From Sulfuritalea sp. (lineage in GTDB: Bacteria > Pseudomonadota > Gammaproteobacteria > Burkholderiales > Rhodocyclaceae), in NCBI GenBank assembly GCA_023229545.1, contig JALNZB010000004.1, positions 1 through 64,000 on the forward strand: a stretch of DNA of 64,000 nucleotides, written 5' to 3'. Below the pieces are notes generated by a model that had not been told where the DNA came from, ran no database searches, and was given only the letters and a program-made list of their open reading frames with translations. The position numbers were made by a program, and so were the translations under genes. Below, piece after piece: positions 44,457 through 54,124 of this stretch (its first letter is position 1; the number at the start of each line of letters is the position of its first letter).

Positions 44457-45572
44457 TCAGGCAATCGCGGTAACGATCTCCGCCGCATGATCGGCCAGCG
44501 CCAGACTGGCGGTCAGCCCCGGCGATTCGATGCCATACAGGCAGACCAGTCCATTGACGCCGTGTTCGGTCGGGCCGGAGACGATGAAATCGCGAGCGGC
44601 TTCGCCCGGCCCATGTAGTTTCGGTCGGATGCCGGCGTAGGCCGGGAGCAGCGCGCCGTCGGCCAGCGCCGGCCAGTAGCGGCGCACCTCGGCGTAGAAA
44701 GCCTCGGCGCGCTCGGGGGCGACCGTGTAGTCGATGTCGTCGATCCATTCCACATCGGGACCGAAGCGCGCCTGCCCGCCGAGATCGAGCGTGAGATGCA
44801 CGCCGAGTCCAGCGGCTTCCGGCACCGGATAGATCAGCCGCGAAAAGGGCGCGCGACCGGCCAGGGCGTAGTAGTTGCCCTTGGCATAGTGGAGCGGCGG
44901 CACGGCGGTCGCGGGCAGGCCGCGCAGGCGGCGGGCGAATCCCTGCGCGCCGAGCCCGGCGCAATTCACCACGGTGCCGGCGCGAATCCGCATCGATTGG
45001 TCGGGACCAAGGCCGACATCGAGAACGATGCCGCCGTCGACGATCTCGCCTCCCAGCACCGGACTCTGCAAGGCCAGCATGGCGCCGGCGCGCTCCGCGT
45101 CGCCGAGCAGCGACAGCATCAGGGCATGACCATCGACAATGCCGGTCGAGGGCGACAGCAGCGCGGCACGGCATTCGAGCGCGGGTTCGAGGCGGCGGGC
45201 TTCATCGCGCGACAAAAGCTGGAGGTCGTCGACGCCGTTGGCGGCGGCAGCGGCGGCGATGCGGTCAAGCTGTGCCCGTTGCGCTTCGTTGCCGGCGACA
45301 ATCAGCTTGCCGCAGCGCTGGTGAGCAATCCCGCGCTCGGCGCAGTAGGCATACAGCATGGCGCGGCCGGCAACACAGAGCCTGGCCTTGAGCGAGCCGA
45401 CAGCATAGTAAATGCCGGCATGGATCACCTCGCTGTTGCGCGCACTGATGCCCGTGCCGAAAGCGCCTTCGGCTTCGAGAATCAGCACTTCGCGGCTCTG
45501 GGCGGCCAGTTTTCGCGCCACGGCCAGGCCGATGACGCCGGCGCCGATGACGGCGCAATCGATTTTTTCCAT
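44457..45572 (-). CDS. FAD-dependent oxidoreductase, L-2-hydroxyglutarate dehydrogenase-like
   Basis: 371 residues. The N-terminal FAD-binding CAVIGAGVIGLAVARKLA is followed by ARNSEVIHAGIYY and a DAO-fold C-terminal part with AGIRPKL and GIESPGLTASLALA. These features match L2HGDH/LhgO-type enzymes, which oxidise L-2-hydroxyglutarate, though the substrate is inferred. The ATG at 45572 matches the family start, while the reading frame continues upstream without similarity. Confidence 0.88.
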   Translation of the reverse strand: MEKIDCAVIGAGVIGLAVARKLAAQSREVLILEAEGAFGTGISARNSEVIHAGIYYAVGSLKARLCVAGRAMLYAYCAERGIAHQRCGKLIVAGNEAQRAQLDRIAAAAAANGVDDLQLLSRDEARRLEPALECRAALLSPSTGIVDGHALMLSLLGDAERAGAMLALQSPVLGGEIVDGGIVLDVGLGPDQSMRIRAGTVVNCAGLGAQGFARRLRGLPATAVPPLHYAKGNYYALAGRAPFSRLIYPVPEAAGLGVHLTLDLGGQARFGPDVEWIDDIDYTVAPERAEAFYAEVRRYWPALADGALLPAYAGIRPKLHGPGEAARDFIVSGPTEHGVNGLVCLYGIESPGLTASLALADHAAEIVTAIA

Positions 45573-45763
45573 GAGCAACTTGTGGCAGAGTAAGCGCGGA
45601 AGCTTTGCCGCCAAGGATAACCGACCGGAGCCCGGTGATCGACAACGGGCTGCTATGCTTGGCGAACTGCGCCGCAGACGCAACGTTCCAATACCACGAC
45701 CGGAGATATACCCCGTGATTGCCATTTGCCACAGACTCGTTGCCACCGCAGCCGGCGCCGCCC

Positions 45764-46435
45764 ATGCTTGACTGGTCGCGGATCGACACCGTCCTGCTGG
45801 ACATGGACGGCACGCTGCTCGACCTGAATTTCGACAACCATTTCTGGCAGGTCCATCTGCCGAAGCGCTACGCCGAGGTGCGCGGCCTGTCGCCCGAGGC
45901 AGGGCGCGAGGAACTGATGGCGCGCTACCACGGTCGCGCCGGAACGCTGGAATGGTATTCGGTGGATTTCTGGGAGACCGAGCTGGAACTGGACATCATG
46001 CGCTTCAAGGAAGAAGTCGCGCACCTGATCGATATCCACCCGCATGTGCCGGCCTTCCTCGACGCCGTGCGCGCCAGCGGTCGGCGCGTGGTGCTGGCGA
46101 CCAACGCCCATCACAAGAGCGTAACGCTGAAAATGGCCCGCACCGGGCTTTCGCCGCGCTTCGATGCCATTGTCACTTCGCACGAGCTGGGCGCGGCGAA
46201 GGAGGAACAGGCATTCTGGCAGCGCCTCGCCGCCATCGAGCCCTTCGACCCGGCGCGTACCGTGCTGGTCGACGACAGCCTGCCGGTGCTGGACAGCGCG
46301 CGCCGCCATGGCATTGCACAGCTGGTGGCGGTGAAGCGGCCGGACACGAAGCAGCCGGAAAAGCGCACCGCCGACTATTCGGCCATCGACGATTTTTCGC
46401 AGTTGATGCCGCCAGCCGCGCCGACGGCTACGTGA
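45764..46435 (+). CDS. HAD-family GMP/IMP nucleotidase, YrfG-like
   Basis: 223 residues. HAD motifs are LLDMDGTLLDLNFDN (nucleophile and acid Asp), LATNAHH and TVLVDDSLPVL with a Lys in between. The opening resembles E. coli YrfG, which removes phosphate from purine nucleotides. The last residues (PPAAPTAT) and the stop run into a fragment of an acyl-CoA ligase gene, so the original 3' end was probably altered by a deletion. A TTG at 45719 is an alternative start. Confidence 0.88.
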   Translation: MLDWSRIDTVLLDMDGTLLDLNFDNHFWQVHLPKRYAEVRGLSPEAGREELMARYHGRAGTLEWYSVDFWETELELDIMRFKEEVAHLIDIHPHVPAFLDAVRASGRRVVLATNAHHKSVTLKMARTGLSPRFDAIVTSHELGAAKEEQAFWQRLAAIEPFDPARTVLVDDSLPVLDSARRHGIAQLVAVKRPDTKQPEKRTADYSAIDDFSQLMPPAAPTAT

Positions 46436-46782
46436 TGATCAGCGAACGCTCCACGGATCTGGTGATTACCGGCGGCCTCAATGTCTACCCGAAGGAAATC
46501 GAGGATCTGATCGATGCCCTGCCGGGCGTGGTGGAATCTGCGGTCATCGGGCTGCCGCATCCCGATTTCGGCGAAGCCGTCAGCGCCGTGGTGATGCGCC
46601 AGAAAAGCCCGTGGGGCGCCGCCCTGACCGAGGCATCCATCATTGCCGCGATTACGGGCGATCTGGCCAACTTCAAGGTGCCGAAGTGGGTGTATCTGGT
46701 CGATGAGTTGCCGCGCAACGCCATCGGCAAGGTGCAGAAGAACATCCTGCGGCAGCACTATTCCCCGATGCGCCCGAAGTAG
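46435..46782 (+). pseudogene. C-terminal fragment of an acyl-CoA (malonyl-CoA-type) ligase
   Basis: 115 codons matching only the C-terminal lid of an AMP-forming ligase: ERSTDLVITGGLNVYPKEIE, the hinge, and ELPRNAIGKVQKN with the catalytic Lys. In-frame similarity begins a few codons earlier (DGYVMI), inside the last codons of the HAD gene, so the N-terminal ~400 residues are missing. It starts at an ATG overlapping the HAD stop and could be translated, but it cannot be a complete enzyme. Confidence 0.85.
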
Positions 46783-46789
46783 CGCCAAC

Positions 46790-46903
46790 GTGCTGAACTA
46801 CCTGCCGGCGCCACTGCTCGGTCTCATCGCCTCGCGGCTGCTGGACGATGCGGGGACGGGTTCCGGCAACGACCCGAAGCCCGCGCCACCGCCGGTCGGG
46901 TAG
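46790..46903 (+). pseudogene. Possible 37-codon remnant of a membrane acyltransferase-like gene
   Basis: From a GTG 8 bp after the ligase fragment: LNYLPAPLLGLIASRLLDDA then a Pro-rich end. The opening resembles the N-terminal membrane segment of lysophospholipid acyltransferases, but the rest is missing. The identification is tentative. Confidence 0.35.
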
Positions 46904-46915
46904 AGCGGGCCGCTT

Positions 46916-47410
46916 TTACTCGTAGCGTTCAATTCTTACCAGCGCCAGGTCGCCAAGCTTCTCGGTCGATACCTGCAAAGCATAGGTTCTTGTGCCATCG
47001 GCTTTCTTGATCGAAAGTTCGGTCGAGACGCCTTGGTGCGAATTGGCCGAAGTGAAGGTATCGACAATCGCAATCCTGATCTTGCAATGCTCGCAATTTG
47101 CATCCTTGCCGCACCCGGCTTCCGTGAATGAATGAACACAATCGAACACCTCGCCGCCTCTGTGGGCCTCGACCTGTTCCGGCTTCTTGCCGAACAGTTC
47201 CAAAGCCATTCGATTTGCGGTAACGACCTGCCGTGGGTTTCCCTGCATCAACAGCACCGGCGCATCGATGGCATCGAGCAACGCCGCGTAGCCGGACGCT
47301 CCGGATACCCGGGAGACGCAACTGTCACAAACATCGAAGCTGATACTCCTGTGCGCTGCCTTCGTGTTCGGCACGACTGGTTTTCCACATAACGTACAGC
47401 TCGCGGTCAT
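46916..47410 (-). CDS. PAS-like protein with N-terminal Cys4 site
   Basis: 164 residues. It opens with CTLCGK and CDSC (about 21 residues apart), a likely zinc-binding pair. A PAS-like domain follows (LLDAIDAPVLLMQGNPRQVVTANRMALELFG) with a Cys-rich loop, GCGKDANCEHCKIR, as in some PAS sensors. No output domain is present, so it may sense redox state or metal and act through a partner. GGAGGAAAT precedes the ATG. Confidence 0.7.
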   Translation of the reverse strand: MTASCTLCGKPVVPNTKAAHRSISFDVCDSCVSRVSGASGYAALLDAIDAPVLLMQGNPRQVVTANRMALELFGKKPEQVEAHRGGEVFDCVHSFTEAGCGKDANCEHCKIRIAIVDTFTSANSHQGVSTELSIKKADGTRTYALQVSTEKLGDLALVRIERYE

Positions 47411-47506
47411 ATTTCCTCCATGCCTGTTCGATGCCCAAGATTTTAATTCACCCGTCTGCGCGGCTTTTCGCGCAGGTCAGGTTGAATGATGGGCAGGGTT
47501 GTCATC

Positions 47507-47531
47507 GCCGTGTCGCCAGCGCAGACTCTTG
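47507..47531 (+). repeat. Dispersed 25-bp repeat, copy 11 (intergenic)
   Basis: Reads GCCGTGTCGCCA then GCGCAGACTCTTG. The similarity continues for about 20 bases (GGAAAAGCCGAGCCTGGCC) shared with copies 12 and 13. Confidence 0.85.
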
Positions 47532-47583
47532 GAAAAGCCGAGCCTGGCCACCTCAAATTGCTGCTGCGACGCAACATTTCTTC

Positions 47584-47611
47584 TTGACAAATCGTTTCCA
47601 CGCCCTAGAAT
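47584..47611 (+). promoter_or_regulatory. Sigma-70-type promoter for lytic transglycosylase gene
   Basis: Consensus TTGACA at 47584-47589 and TAGAAT at 47606-47611 with 16 bp between. This would give a leader of roughly 190 nt before the TTG start at 47811. Confidence 0.65.
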
Positions 47612-47810
47612 GCCCCACTGTTGCAGTGTACTATTCTTCGGCTTGAGCACTTCGTCAGAAACCGGTGGTGCCCTTCGGTACCTTTGACACCGCACAGCGA
47701 TTGCGCCCAATGGCGGCCGCCTTCGCCCTCCTCATCAATTTCATATGCAGGCCCGTTTGCCGCGTTCATCGCAGTACTGATGTCGTACTGCCAACAGCAA
47801 AGGAGAAATT

Positions 47811-48506
47811 TTGCCGACAACACTCTCTCAACGATATTTGGTGGCGCGTCGCATCAGTGCCTTCCTCAACTACCTGCACCTCGATGCCGCAGTGGCCGGC
47901 TTGGCGCTGGTTTTCTTCATCGCCGCCGGCGTGGCCAACAACCTCGGCGCCCTTCGATCGATGGGCTCGTCCGTTCCGAGTCTCTCGGTATCCGCCGTAA
48001 CGCGAGCAATTGCGCGGGACGCAGAACCAGCCGCCCAAGCCCCCCTCACGCCGGCCATGAGGGCGGCGCTCGATTACGTCGTCCAGCGCTACCGCGTGTC
48101 AGCCGAAGCACTCCTGCCGATTTTTGAAGCCGCCCAGTCAGTTGGCCCCAAGCGGCATCTGGACCCCCTCCTGCTCATTGCCGTGATCAGCGTCGAATCC
48201 AGATTCAATCCTTTCTCGCAGAGCCCCATGGGCGCCCAGGGCCTGATGCAGATCATCCCCCGCTACCACCAGGACAAGGTGCCGGACGCAGCGGCCGAAC
48301 AGCCATTTCTGGACCCCGTAACCAACGTCACGATTGGCGCCCATATCCTGCAAGAATCCATTCAACGACAGGGCGGACTGGTCGAAGGCCTCCAGTATTA
48401 CGCCGGCGCGCTGGACGACGATGAGCGGGCCTACGCCAACAAGGTGCTCGCCGAGAAACTCCGCCTCGAACAGGCACCGCGCCGCAAGGACGGTGCAATC
48501 AGCTGA
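47811..48506 (+). CDS. Lytic transglycosylase, SLT family
   Basis: 231 residues from a TTG start supported by AAAGGAG six bases upstream. An N-terminal membrane helix (about 27-45) anchors a periplasmic SLT domain (about 110-210). The catalytic Glu is in LLLIAVISVESRFNPFS, followed by PMGAQGLMQIIP and LQYYAGALDDDERAYANKV. It cuts peptidoglycan glycan strands. Confidence 0.9.
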   Translation: MPTTLSQRYLVARRISAFLNYLHLDAAVAGLALVFFIAAGVANNLGALRSMGSSVPSLSVSAVTRAIARDAEPAAQAPLTPAMRAALDYVVQRYRVSAEALLPIFEAAQSVGPKRHLDPLLLIAVISVESRFNPFSQSPMGAQGLMQIIPRYHQDKVPDAAAEQPFLDPVTNVTIGAHILQESIQRQGGLVEGLQYYAGALDDDERAYANKVLAEKLRLEQAPRRKDGAIS

Positions 48507-48636
48507 GGCCGGCATATATGAACCTGGGGCAGGCGACTCGATTTGCCTGATTTGCGGCTGCGCCTGGAGCAGCCCGCCGCAATTAAGGGGGATCGCTTTT
48601 CACTTCCTCAAAGTAGTGATGCCCAGCCCTTCAATC

Positions 48637-48662
48637 GCCGTCTCGCCAGCGCCGACTTCTTG
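48637..48662 (+). repeat. Dispersed 25-bp repeat, copy 12 (intergenic)
   Basis: Reads GCCGTCTCGCCA then GCGCCGACTTCTTG (one extra base), followed by AAAAGGCCAGCCTGGACC, the extension shared with copy 11. Confidence 0.85.
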
Positions 48663-48695
48663 AAAAGGCCAGCCTGGACCGTACCCGCTGCAAAC

Positions 48696-49151
48696 CTATG
48701 ACGCGCGCCCGTGCTCGGCTTCCCATCCTTTGCAGGCAAGAGCAATGTAGCGCGGCACCGGTCGTGCGCCGGTGCCATAGGCACTCATGGTTCGGATCGT
48801 CATGCCTAATGCTTCGGCTGCCTGACTCAGCGTCAGTCCATAGCGGGCACGCCACTGGGCAAAGATGCGCGTGTTTTCATCGGGAGCATTTTGCGCCTGG
48901 GCATCGAGCCAAAGCGTATCGGCGCCGATCTGGATGTCGAGGGCAGGCCACTCCACAGCCCAACCCTCCCCATCGGTCAATGTGACGCCGGCAAAAGCCT
49001 TGGCATTGCGCAGTGGAGCCAGCCCAGGCGACTCCTCGAAGAGTGGCTTGAAATCAACAGTGAAAACGCTGCCGTCAGTAAAGGTCAGCTTCAAACGGGA
49101 TTTTGCCAAAGCCCTTACCGCACCAAGACGGGGTCGTTTCATGGATGCCAT
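48696..49151 (-). CDS. DUF2442 protein with C-terminal HTH
   Basis: 151 residues. The first half is DUF2442 (LKLTFTDGSVFTVDFKPLFE, WAVEWPALDIQIGADTLW). The second half is a Cro/C1-type helix-turn-helix (WRARYGLTLSQAAEALGMTIRTMSAY). The DUF4160-DUF2442 pair is common and toxin-antitoxin-like in arrangement, so this would be the regulator/antitoxin part. The start overlaps the DUF4160 gene. GGAGG lies 10 bases before the ATG at 49151, and 49142 is an alternative. Confidence 0.8.
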   Translation of the reverse strand: MASMKRPRLGAVRALAKSRLKLTFTDGSVFTVDFKPLFEESPGLAPLRNAKAFAGVTLTDGEGWAVEWPALDIQIGADTLWLDAQAQNAPDENTRIFAQWRARYGLTLSQAAEALGMTIRTMSAYGTGARPVPRYIALACKGWEAEHGRAS

Positions 49152-49369
49152 TTTTGCCATTCCTCCATCAACGCGTTGCGGTGCGCGGACACCCAAGCCA
49201 GCACCTCCTCACGAAGTCCGCGTGGCCACTCGCCATGTGTAACCAGTGTAGTCAGATCAACAATGACGTCAAAGCCGCCCCCAGTCAGATGAACATGCGC
49301 GGGACCGTGATCACGTTCGCGAACTTCCAACCGGTACTTGTTGTTGCGAAATCGCTGCTTCGCCGTCAT
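49139..49369 (-). CDS. DUF4160 protein
   Basis: 76 residues matching DUF4160: RLEVRERDHGPAHVHLTGGG, then a short conserved domain. It is almost always next to DUF2442, as here (overlapping ends). The conserved His residues (HGPAHVH) suggest a catalytic or metal site, and a toxin role is suspected but unproven. A TTGACT (49404-49399) and TATAGT (49383-49378) with 15 bp between may be its promoter, very close to the ATG. Confidence 0.82.
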   Translation of the reverse strand: MTAKQRFRNNKYRLEVRERDHGPAHVHLTGGGFDVIVDLTTLVTHGEWPRGLREEVLAWVSAHRNALMEEWQKWHP

Positions 49370-49536
49370 TTCGCTACACTATAGAAATGGTTTCCATTAG
49401 TCAATTGGTTGCTCATCGCGAGCGGCGCAAAAACGCGCGATATTCAGGCGGCGTTTACGGCAACCGAATAGATTGGGCCGTCGTTAATGTTGGCCGATCC
49501 GTTGAGTAGACGGGCAGGAAAACCGTGTCGGCCCCT

Positions 49537-49794
49537 TTAACGGGATGCCCGGGCATCGACATACGCGTCGATCAGCCGACGGATCATGCGCTGGTATTGA
49601 GTGTGATGCCTCGCGGCCTCCGACTTGAAGAACTCGATACTCTTCTTGCTCAGAGCCAGAGTCACTTTCACGCCTTCTTCGCGAAAGGCTAATTCTGCCG
49701 GCGAGGGGAGGAAGTCGGAAACCACCTGAACCTTGCCAAGGGGTTCATCGGTGTATTTGATTTTGGTTTCGGCATTACGTGTTTTCGCGCTCAT
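49537..49794 (-). CDS. brnA: BrnA-like CopG-type antitoxin
   Basis: 85 residues. The C-terminal ribbon-helix-helix (KVTLALSKKSIEFFKSEAARHHTQYQRMIRRLIDAYVDAR, in parts) is typical of BrnA, and the N-terminal part is the toxin-binding arm. It overlaps the upstream brnT reading frame by 20 nt, the usual brnTA order. Its toxin gene is frameshifted, so it may now act only as a repressor. Confidence 0.8.
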   Translation of the reverse strand: MSAKTRNAETKIKYTDEPLGKVQVVSDFLPSPAELAFREEGVKVTLALSKKSIEFFKSEAARHHTQYQRMIRRLIDAYVDARASR

Positions 49795-50055
49795 GGATAG
49801 CCTTTCCTTTGCGCCAATAACCGGCGCCGATGATTCGAATAACGGAGGCGCGGTAGGTAAACCGCACCGTGAGCACACCACCATCAACTTCGCCGAAGCA
49901 ATAGAACCGCTCTTCGGTCTGGCTGTGAGTCTCGTCCCTGGCAATCACACGCCGTGGGTCGGCAAAGGCATATTGGGCGCGGGAGAAGGAAACCCCTGCT
50001 TTCCCTGGTTCTCGGCGTCCTTGTCGGGATCCCAGTCAAAGCGAGTGTGTGCCAT
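49775..50055 (-). pseudogene. brnT: BrnT toxin gene with a single-base frameshift
   Basis: The ATG at 50055 gives HTRFDWDPDKDAENQGKQG. The BrnT-like sequence then continues in another frame as VSFSRAQYAFADPRRVIARD, through ETHSQTEERFYCFGE and VRFTYRASVIRIIGAGYW, to a TAA at 49775. One base appears missing in the G run around 49992-49997. The gene is either inactivated or carries a sequencing error in that short run. Intact BrnT is a ribonuclease toxin. Confidence 0.8.
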
Positions 50056-50169
50056 GGGCAAAGCCTACCATTAGGCAATACAAAAGGCCATACGGTTATA
50101 TGGGAGTGGCGTCGCTATATCGCGCAACGTCGCTTGGAGCGACGGGGGATGCAATTATTCAGAATTATC

Positions 50170-50194
50170 ACCGTGTCGCCAGCGCCGACTTTTG
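50170..50194 (+). repeat. Dispersed 25-bp repeat, copy 13 (intergenic)
   Basis: Reads ACCGTGTCGCCA then GCGCCGACTTTTG, followed by AGAAAACCGACCAGGC, a diverged form of the extension in copies 11 and 12. Confidence 0.85.
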
Positions 50195-50242
50195 AGAAAA
50201 CCGACCAGGCAAGGACCGCAGGCGGGTGAAACTTCGCTTCGA

Positions 50243-50773
50243 TCATGCGGGGAAATTCTCGGCCCACCACAGCCGTGCCTTCAAACCCCACGTCGTCGCA
50301 TAGCCAACCACGCGGAAGCGCACGATGCCGGCGCCATCGACGACGAAATGCGTCGGTACCCCGCGCACATGCCAGTTGTCGGACATGCGACCATCGTCAT
50401 CGACCAGTGCAGGCAGCGCGATGCCGCGCTGCTTCAGATGCTTCGTCACCGCCGTTGCATCGCCCGATTGCATCGCCACCGAGATGACGCGGTGATCCTG
50501 CGCCACGGAGACGATGTTGCCCTCCTCCACCGAGCACACCGGACACCACGTCGCCCAGAAAGCCACCAGCGTCGCCGTACCGTCAGCGCCGACTCTTGCC
50601 GTGCTGCCGTCGGTGCGCACGCCCGCCAGCGGTGGCGCCGCACCCTCGGGCAGACCGCGCGCCTGATAGAGCTGGATGCCGGCAATGACGGCGACGAGCA
50701 GTGTGGCCTCGAGCAGCCAGCGTTTCCAGGGTTTTCTTGGAAGCAAGTTACGGAGAGAGAAAGGCAGATTCAT
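50243..50773 (-). CDS. TlpA-like membrane-anchored thioredoxin
   Basis: 176 residues with an N-terminal membrane anchor (about 20-36) and a periplasmic thioredoxin fold. The active site is FWATWCPVCSVEE and the cis-Pro is in VRGVPTHFVVD. It probably reduces or exchanges disulfides in the periplasm, like TlpA/ResA. Residues 60-67 (RVGADGTA), directly before the first strand of the fold, come from a 25-bp repeat copy. Confidence 0.9.
   Translation of the reverse strand: MNLPFSLRNLLPRKPWKRWLLEATLLVAVIAGIQLYQARGLPEGAAPPLAGVRTDGSTARVGADGTATLVAFWATWCPVCSVEEGNIVSVAQDHRVISVAMQSGDATAVTKHLKQRGIALPALVDDDGRMSDNWHVRGVPTHFVVDGAGIVRFRVVGYATTWGLKARLWWAENFPA
50574..50598 (+). repeat. Dispersed 25-bp repeat, copy 14 (inside TlpA-like gene)
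   Basis: Reads GCCGTACCGTCA then GCGCCGACTCTTG. It is antisense to the gene and in frame, encoding RVGADGTA. Confidence 0.8.
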
Positions 50774-50999
50774 CGCCGAATCTTAGCGGACACGGCAAAT
50801 TTGAGGAGAAGAACGGGGAACATGCTTTGCCAAGAGGCAGGCTCGTCTGATGAGCCATTGACCGGTGATACTTAGGCTGTGTTCGAAATATCTTCCTTCC
50901 GGGAACGGCAGAACCGGCTAGACTCGATATGACAGAATTGAATTGGAACTTGAAGAAAACGCTATCAGCGTAGAACCTGTTGGTGATAAGGAGAACAAG

Positions 51000-51794
51000 A
51001 TGACAAATGGCCGCTGGACGCGGGAACAACTCAAGCTCGCGTTTCACTTGTATTGCCAGTTGCCGTTCGGCAAGTTGCACAGCCGCAATCCGGAAATCAT
51101 GGAACTGGCACAACTTATCGGGCGCACGTCGGGAGCCGTGGCGATGAAGTTGGTTAATTTCGCTAGTCTCGACCCAGCAATCACGACGACGGGCCGCACG
51201 GGATTGGGTAACGCCTCCGCGCTGGATCGCGAGATTTGGGACGAGTTCCACGCCGATTGGGAAGGACTCGCTGTCGAATGCATCCAGCTTCGAACCGCGC
51301 TGACCAAGGCCGACGGCAAACCGACGAGTACTGAACTGGATACCGCCGAAAGCGCGGGTCTTGACGACTTCACCGGCGAAACTCGCCGCATCTTCACCGA
51401 GCAGCGAATCAAGCAACACTTCTTTCGCCGTGCTGTGTTGAGCAGCTATCGCGGGCGCTGCTGCATGTCCGGGTTGGCGGAACCGCGCCTACTAATCGCC
51501 AGCCACATCGTACCGTGGAGCAAGGACAAAGCGAATCGGCTGAATCCCAGCAACGGCTTGTGCCTATCGGCGATCCATGACAAGGCTTTCGACAAAGGAC
51601 TGATTGCCTTGACCGACGATTTTCGGGTACTTGTTTCGACCGAACTGAAACGCAGCGAGGATGCTTTCATCAAAAACGTATTACTTCCATTGGACGGTCG
51701 CCCCATTGAATTGCCAGAACGCTTTGTTCCAAACGCCAACTTTATCGCTCGGCATCGTATGGAAGAGTTTGTCGATGGCAAATCGGGAAGATGA
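51000..51794 (+). CDS. HNH endonuclease
   Basis: 264 residues. The N-terminal half (about 1-90) is a conserved helical domain that recurs in HNH proteins of this type. The C-terminal half has a zinc-type HNH: CCMSGLAEPRLLIASHIVPW, then LNPSNGLCLSAIHDKAFDKG with His-Asn-His in place. It probably cuts DNA. AAGGAGA supports the ATG at 51000. It is AT-richer than its surroundings and starts a small accessory segment ending at 52558. Confidence 0.88.
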   Translation: MTNGRWTREQLKLAFHLYCQLPFGKLHSRNPEIMELAQLIGRTSGAVAMKLVNFASLDPAITTTGRTGLGNASALDREIWDEFHADWEGLAVECIQLRTALTKADGKPTSTELDTAESAGLDDFTGETRRIFTEQRIKQHFFRRAVLSSYRGRCCMSGLAEPRLLIASHIVPWSKDKANRLNPSNGLCLSAIHDKAFDKGLIALTDDFRVLVSTELKRSEDAFIKNVLLPLDGRPIELPERFVPNANFIARHRMEEFVDGKSGR

Positions 51795-51797
51795 AGG

Positions 51798-52178
51798 ATG
51801 GGCACAACACGCTTTTGCGTCTTTGAATATCTCTATCGCGACGCGGACAATTTCAAGGCATGGGGAGCGCTCCTGTTGAAGGGAACACTGACTGATGCGC
51901 AAGTCGCGGAGATGCGATCCAAATTTGAAAGCGAAGAATTTTTCATCGCCGAACAAATCGGTGTACCGCCGCTTTATCAGGAGCTTTGGGCCTATTCCGG
52001 CGGTCTCACGGAAAGCGATCACCCGTGGCATGAATTCTTTGCGCTACGTCCAGCAGAGGCAGATGACTTTGCCATGGGAACGCCTTGGGGTACTGCGAAT
52101 GACCTGTTCAACGCGGTCACAAAAGTTGCTCTATGGAAAGAACAGTTGTCGCCATGTTGGGGGAACGCATCTTGGTAG
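51798..52178 (+). CDS. Hypothetical protein, unrecognised
   Basis: 126 residues, soluble and acidic, with Trp-rich motifs (ELWAYSGGLTESDHPWHEFF, GTPWGTANDLF). The ATG lies 3 bp after the HNH stop, so it is probably co-transcribed and might be its partner or an immunity-like protein. I know of no function. Confidence 0.6.
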   Translation: MGTTRFCVFEYLYRDADNFKAWGALLLKGTLTDAQVAEMRSKFESEEFFIAEQIGVPPLYQELWAYSGGLTESDHPWHEFFALRPAEADDFAMGTPWGTANDLFNAVTKVALWKEQLSPCWGNASW

Positions 52179-52558
52179 GCCCCCACACTTTTCACGAAGA
52201 CACCTTTTACGAATACTTCGAACCCTATCGTCATCCCGAAGCGCATTTCGACATTTGGGGCGGCATCGGTCTTGAGACTTTCGACGAGGACTTGGAAATC
52301 GTCAGGCAAATGAATCCAGAGTACGTATGGACAGTAGTCGATGGCGAGTGTGGAAGCGGCCAATGGATAGCGCCGGGCATTCGGTATATAGACCGTATTT
52401 GCTATCTGGTCACGCGAGAACCGCACAAGTGGATTGATCTCGGCTTCCGCATTCCACATTCCTTGTCATCTTTGACTCCGCTCGGCTTGCGTCGTCAAGT
52501 AACACAGTTGAAACGGCTAATTGCGGAAGCCACGTCGCTGCAAGCGTCGTCGGAATAG
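52133..52558 (+). CDS. Hypothetical protein, unrecognised
   Basis: 141 residues, soluble (FHEDTFYEYFEPYRHPEAHF, WTVVDGECGSGQWIAPG). The ATG lies 46 nt inside the previous gene; an ATG at 52154 would reduce the overlap. I recognise no family. It is the last gene before a repeat copy at 52567. Confidence 0.6.
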   Translation: MERTVVAMLGERILVGPHTFHEDTFYEYFEPYRHPEAHFDIWGGIGLETFDEDLEIVRQMNPEYVWTVVDGECGSGQWIAPGIRYIDRICYLVTREPHKWIDLGFRIPHSLSSLTPLGLRRQVTQLKRLIAEATSLQASSE

Positions 52559-52566
52559 CTGTCCTC

Positions 52567-52591
52567 GCCGTCCCGCCAGCGCCGACTTTCT
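52567..52591 (+). repeat. Dispersed 25-bp repeat, copy 15 (intergenic)
   Basis: Reads GCCGTCCCGCCA then GCGCCGACTTTCT, in the gap before dbpA. Confidence 0.82.
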
Positions 52592-52657
52592 CCGACGACG
52601 GATATTCCTGCATACATTGGGCGGGGGCACCCGACGCGCAGCCCTCTATAATGGCGT

Positions 52658-54118
<1,461 letters not shown>

Positions 54119-54124
54119 GACCCA

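Larger units (their letters stand above)
47411..47810. other. 400-bp gap: repeat copy, promoter and long leader
   Basis: This holds a 25-bp repeat copy (47507), a good sigma-70-type promoter (47584-47611) and about 190 bp of leader before the lytic transglycosylase gene. I see no convincing gene or riboswitch in it. Confidence 0.6.
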
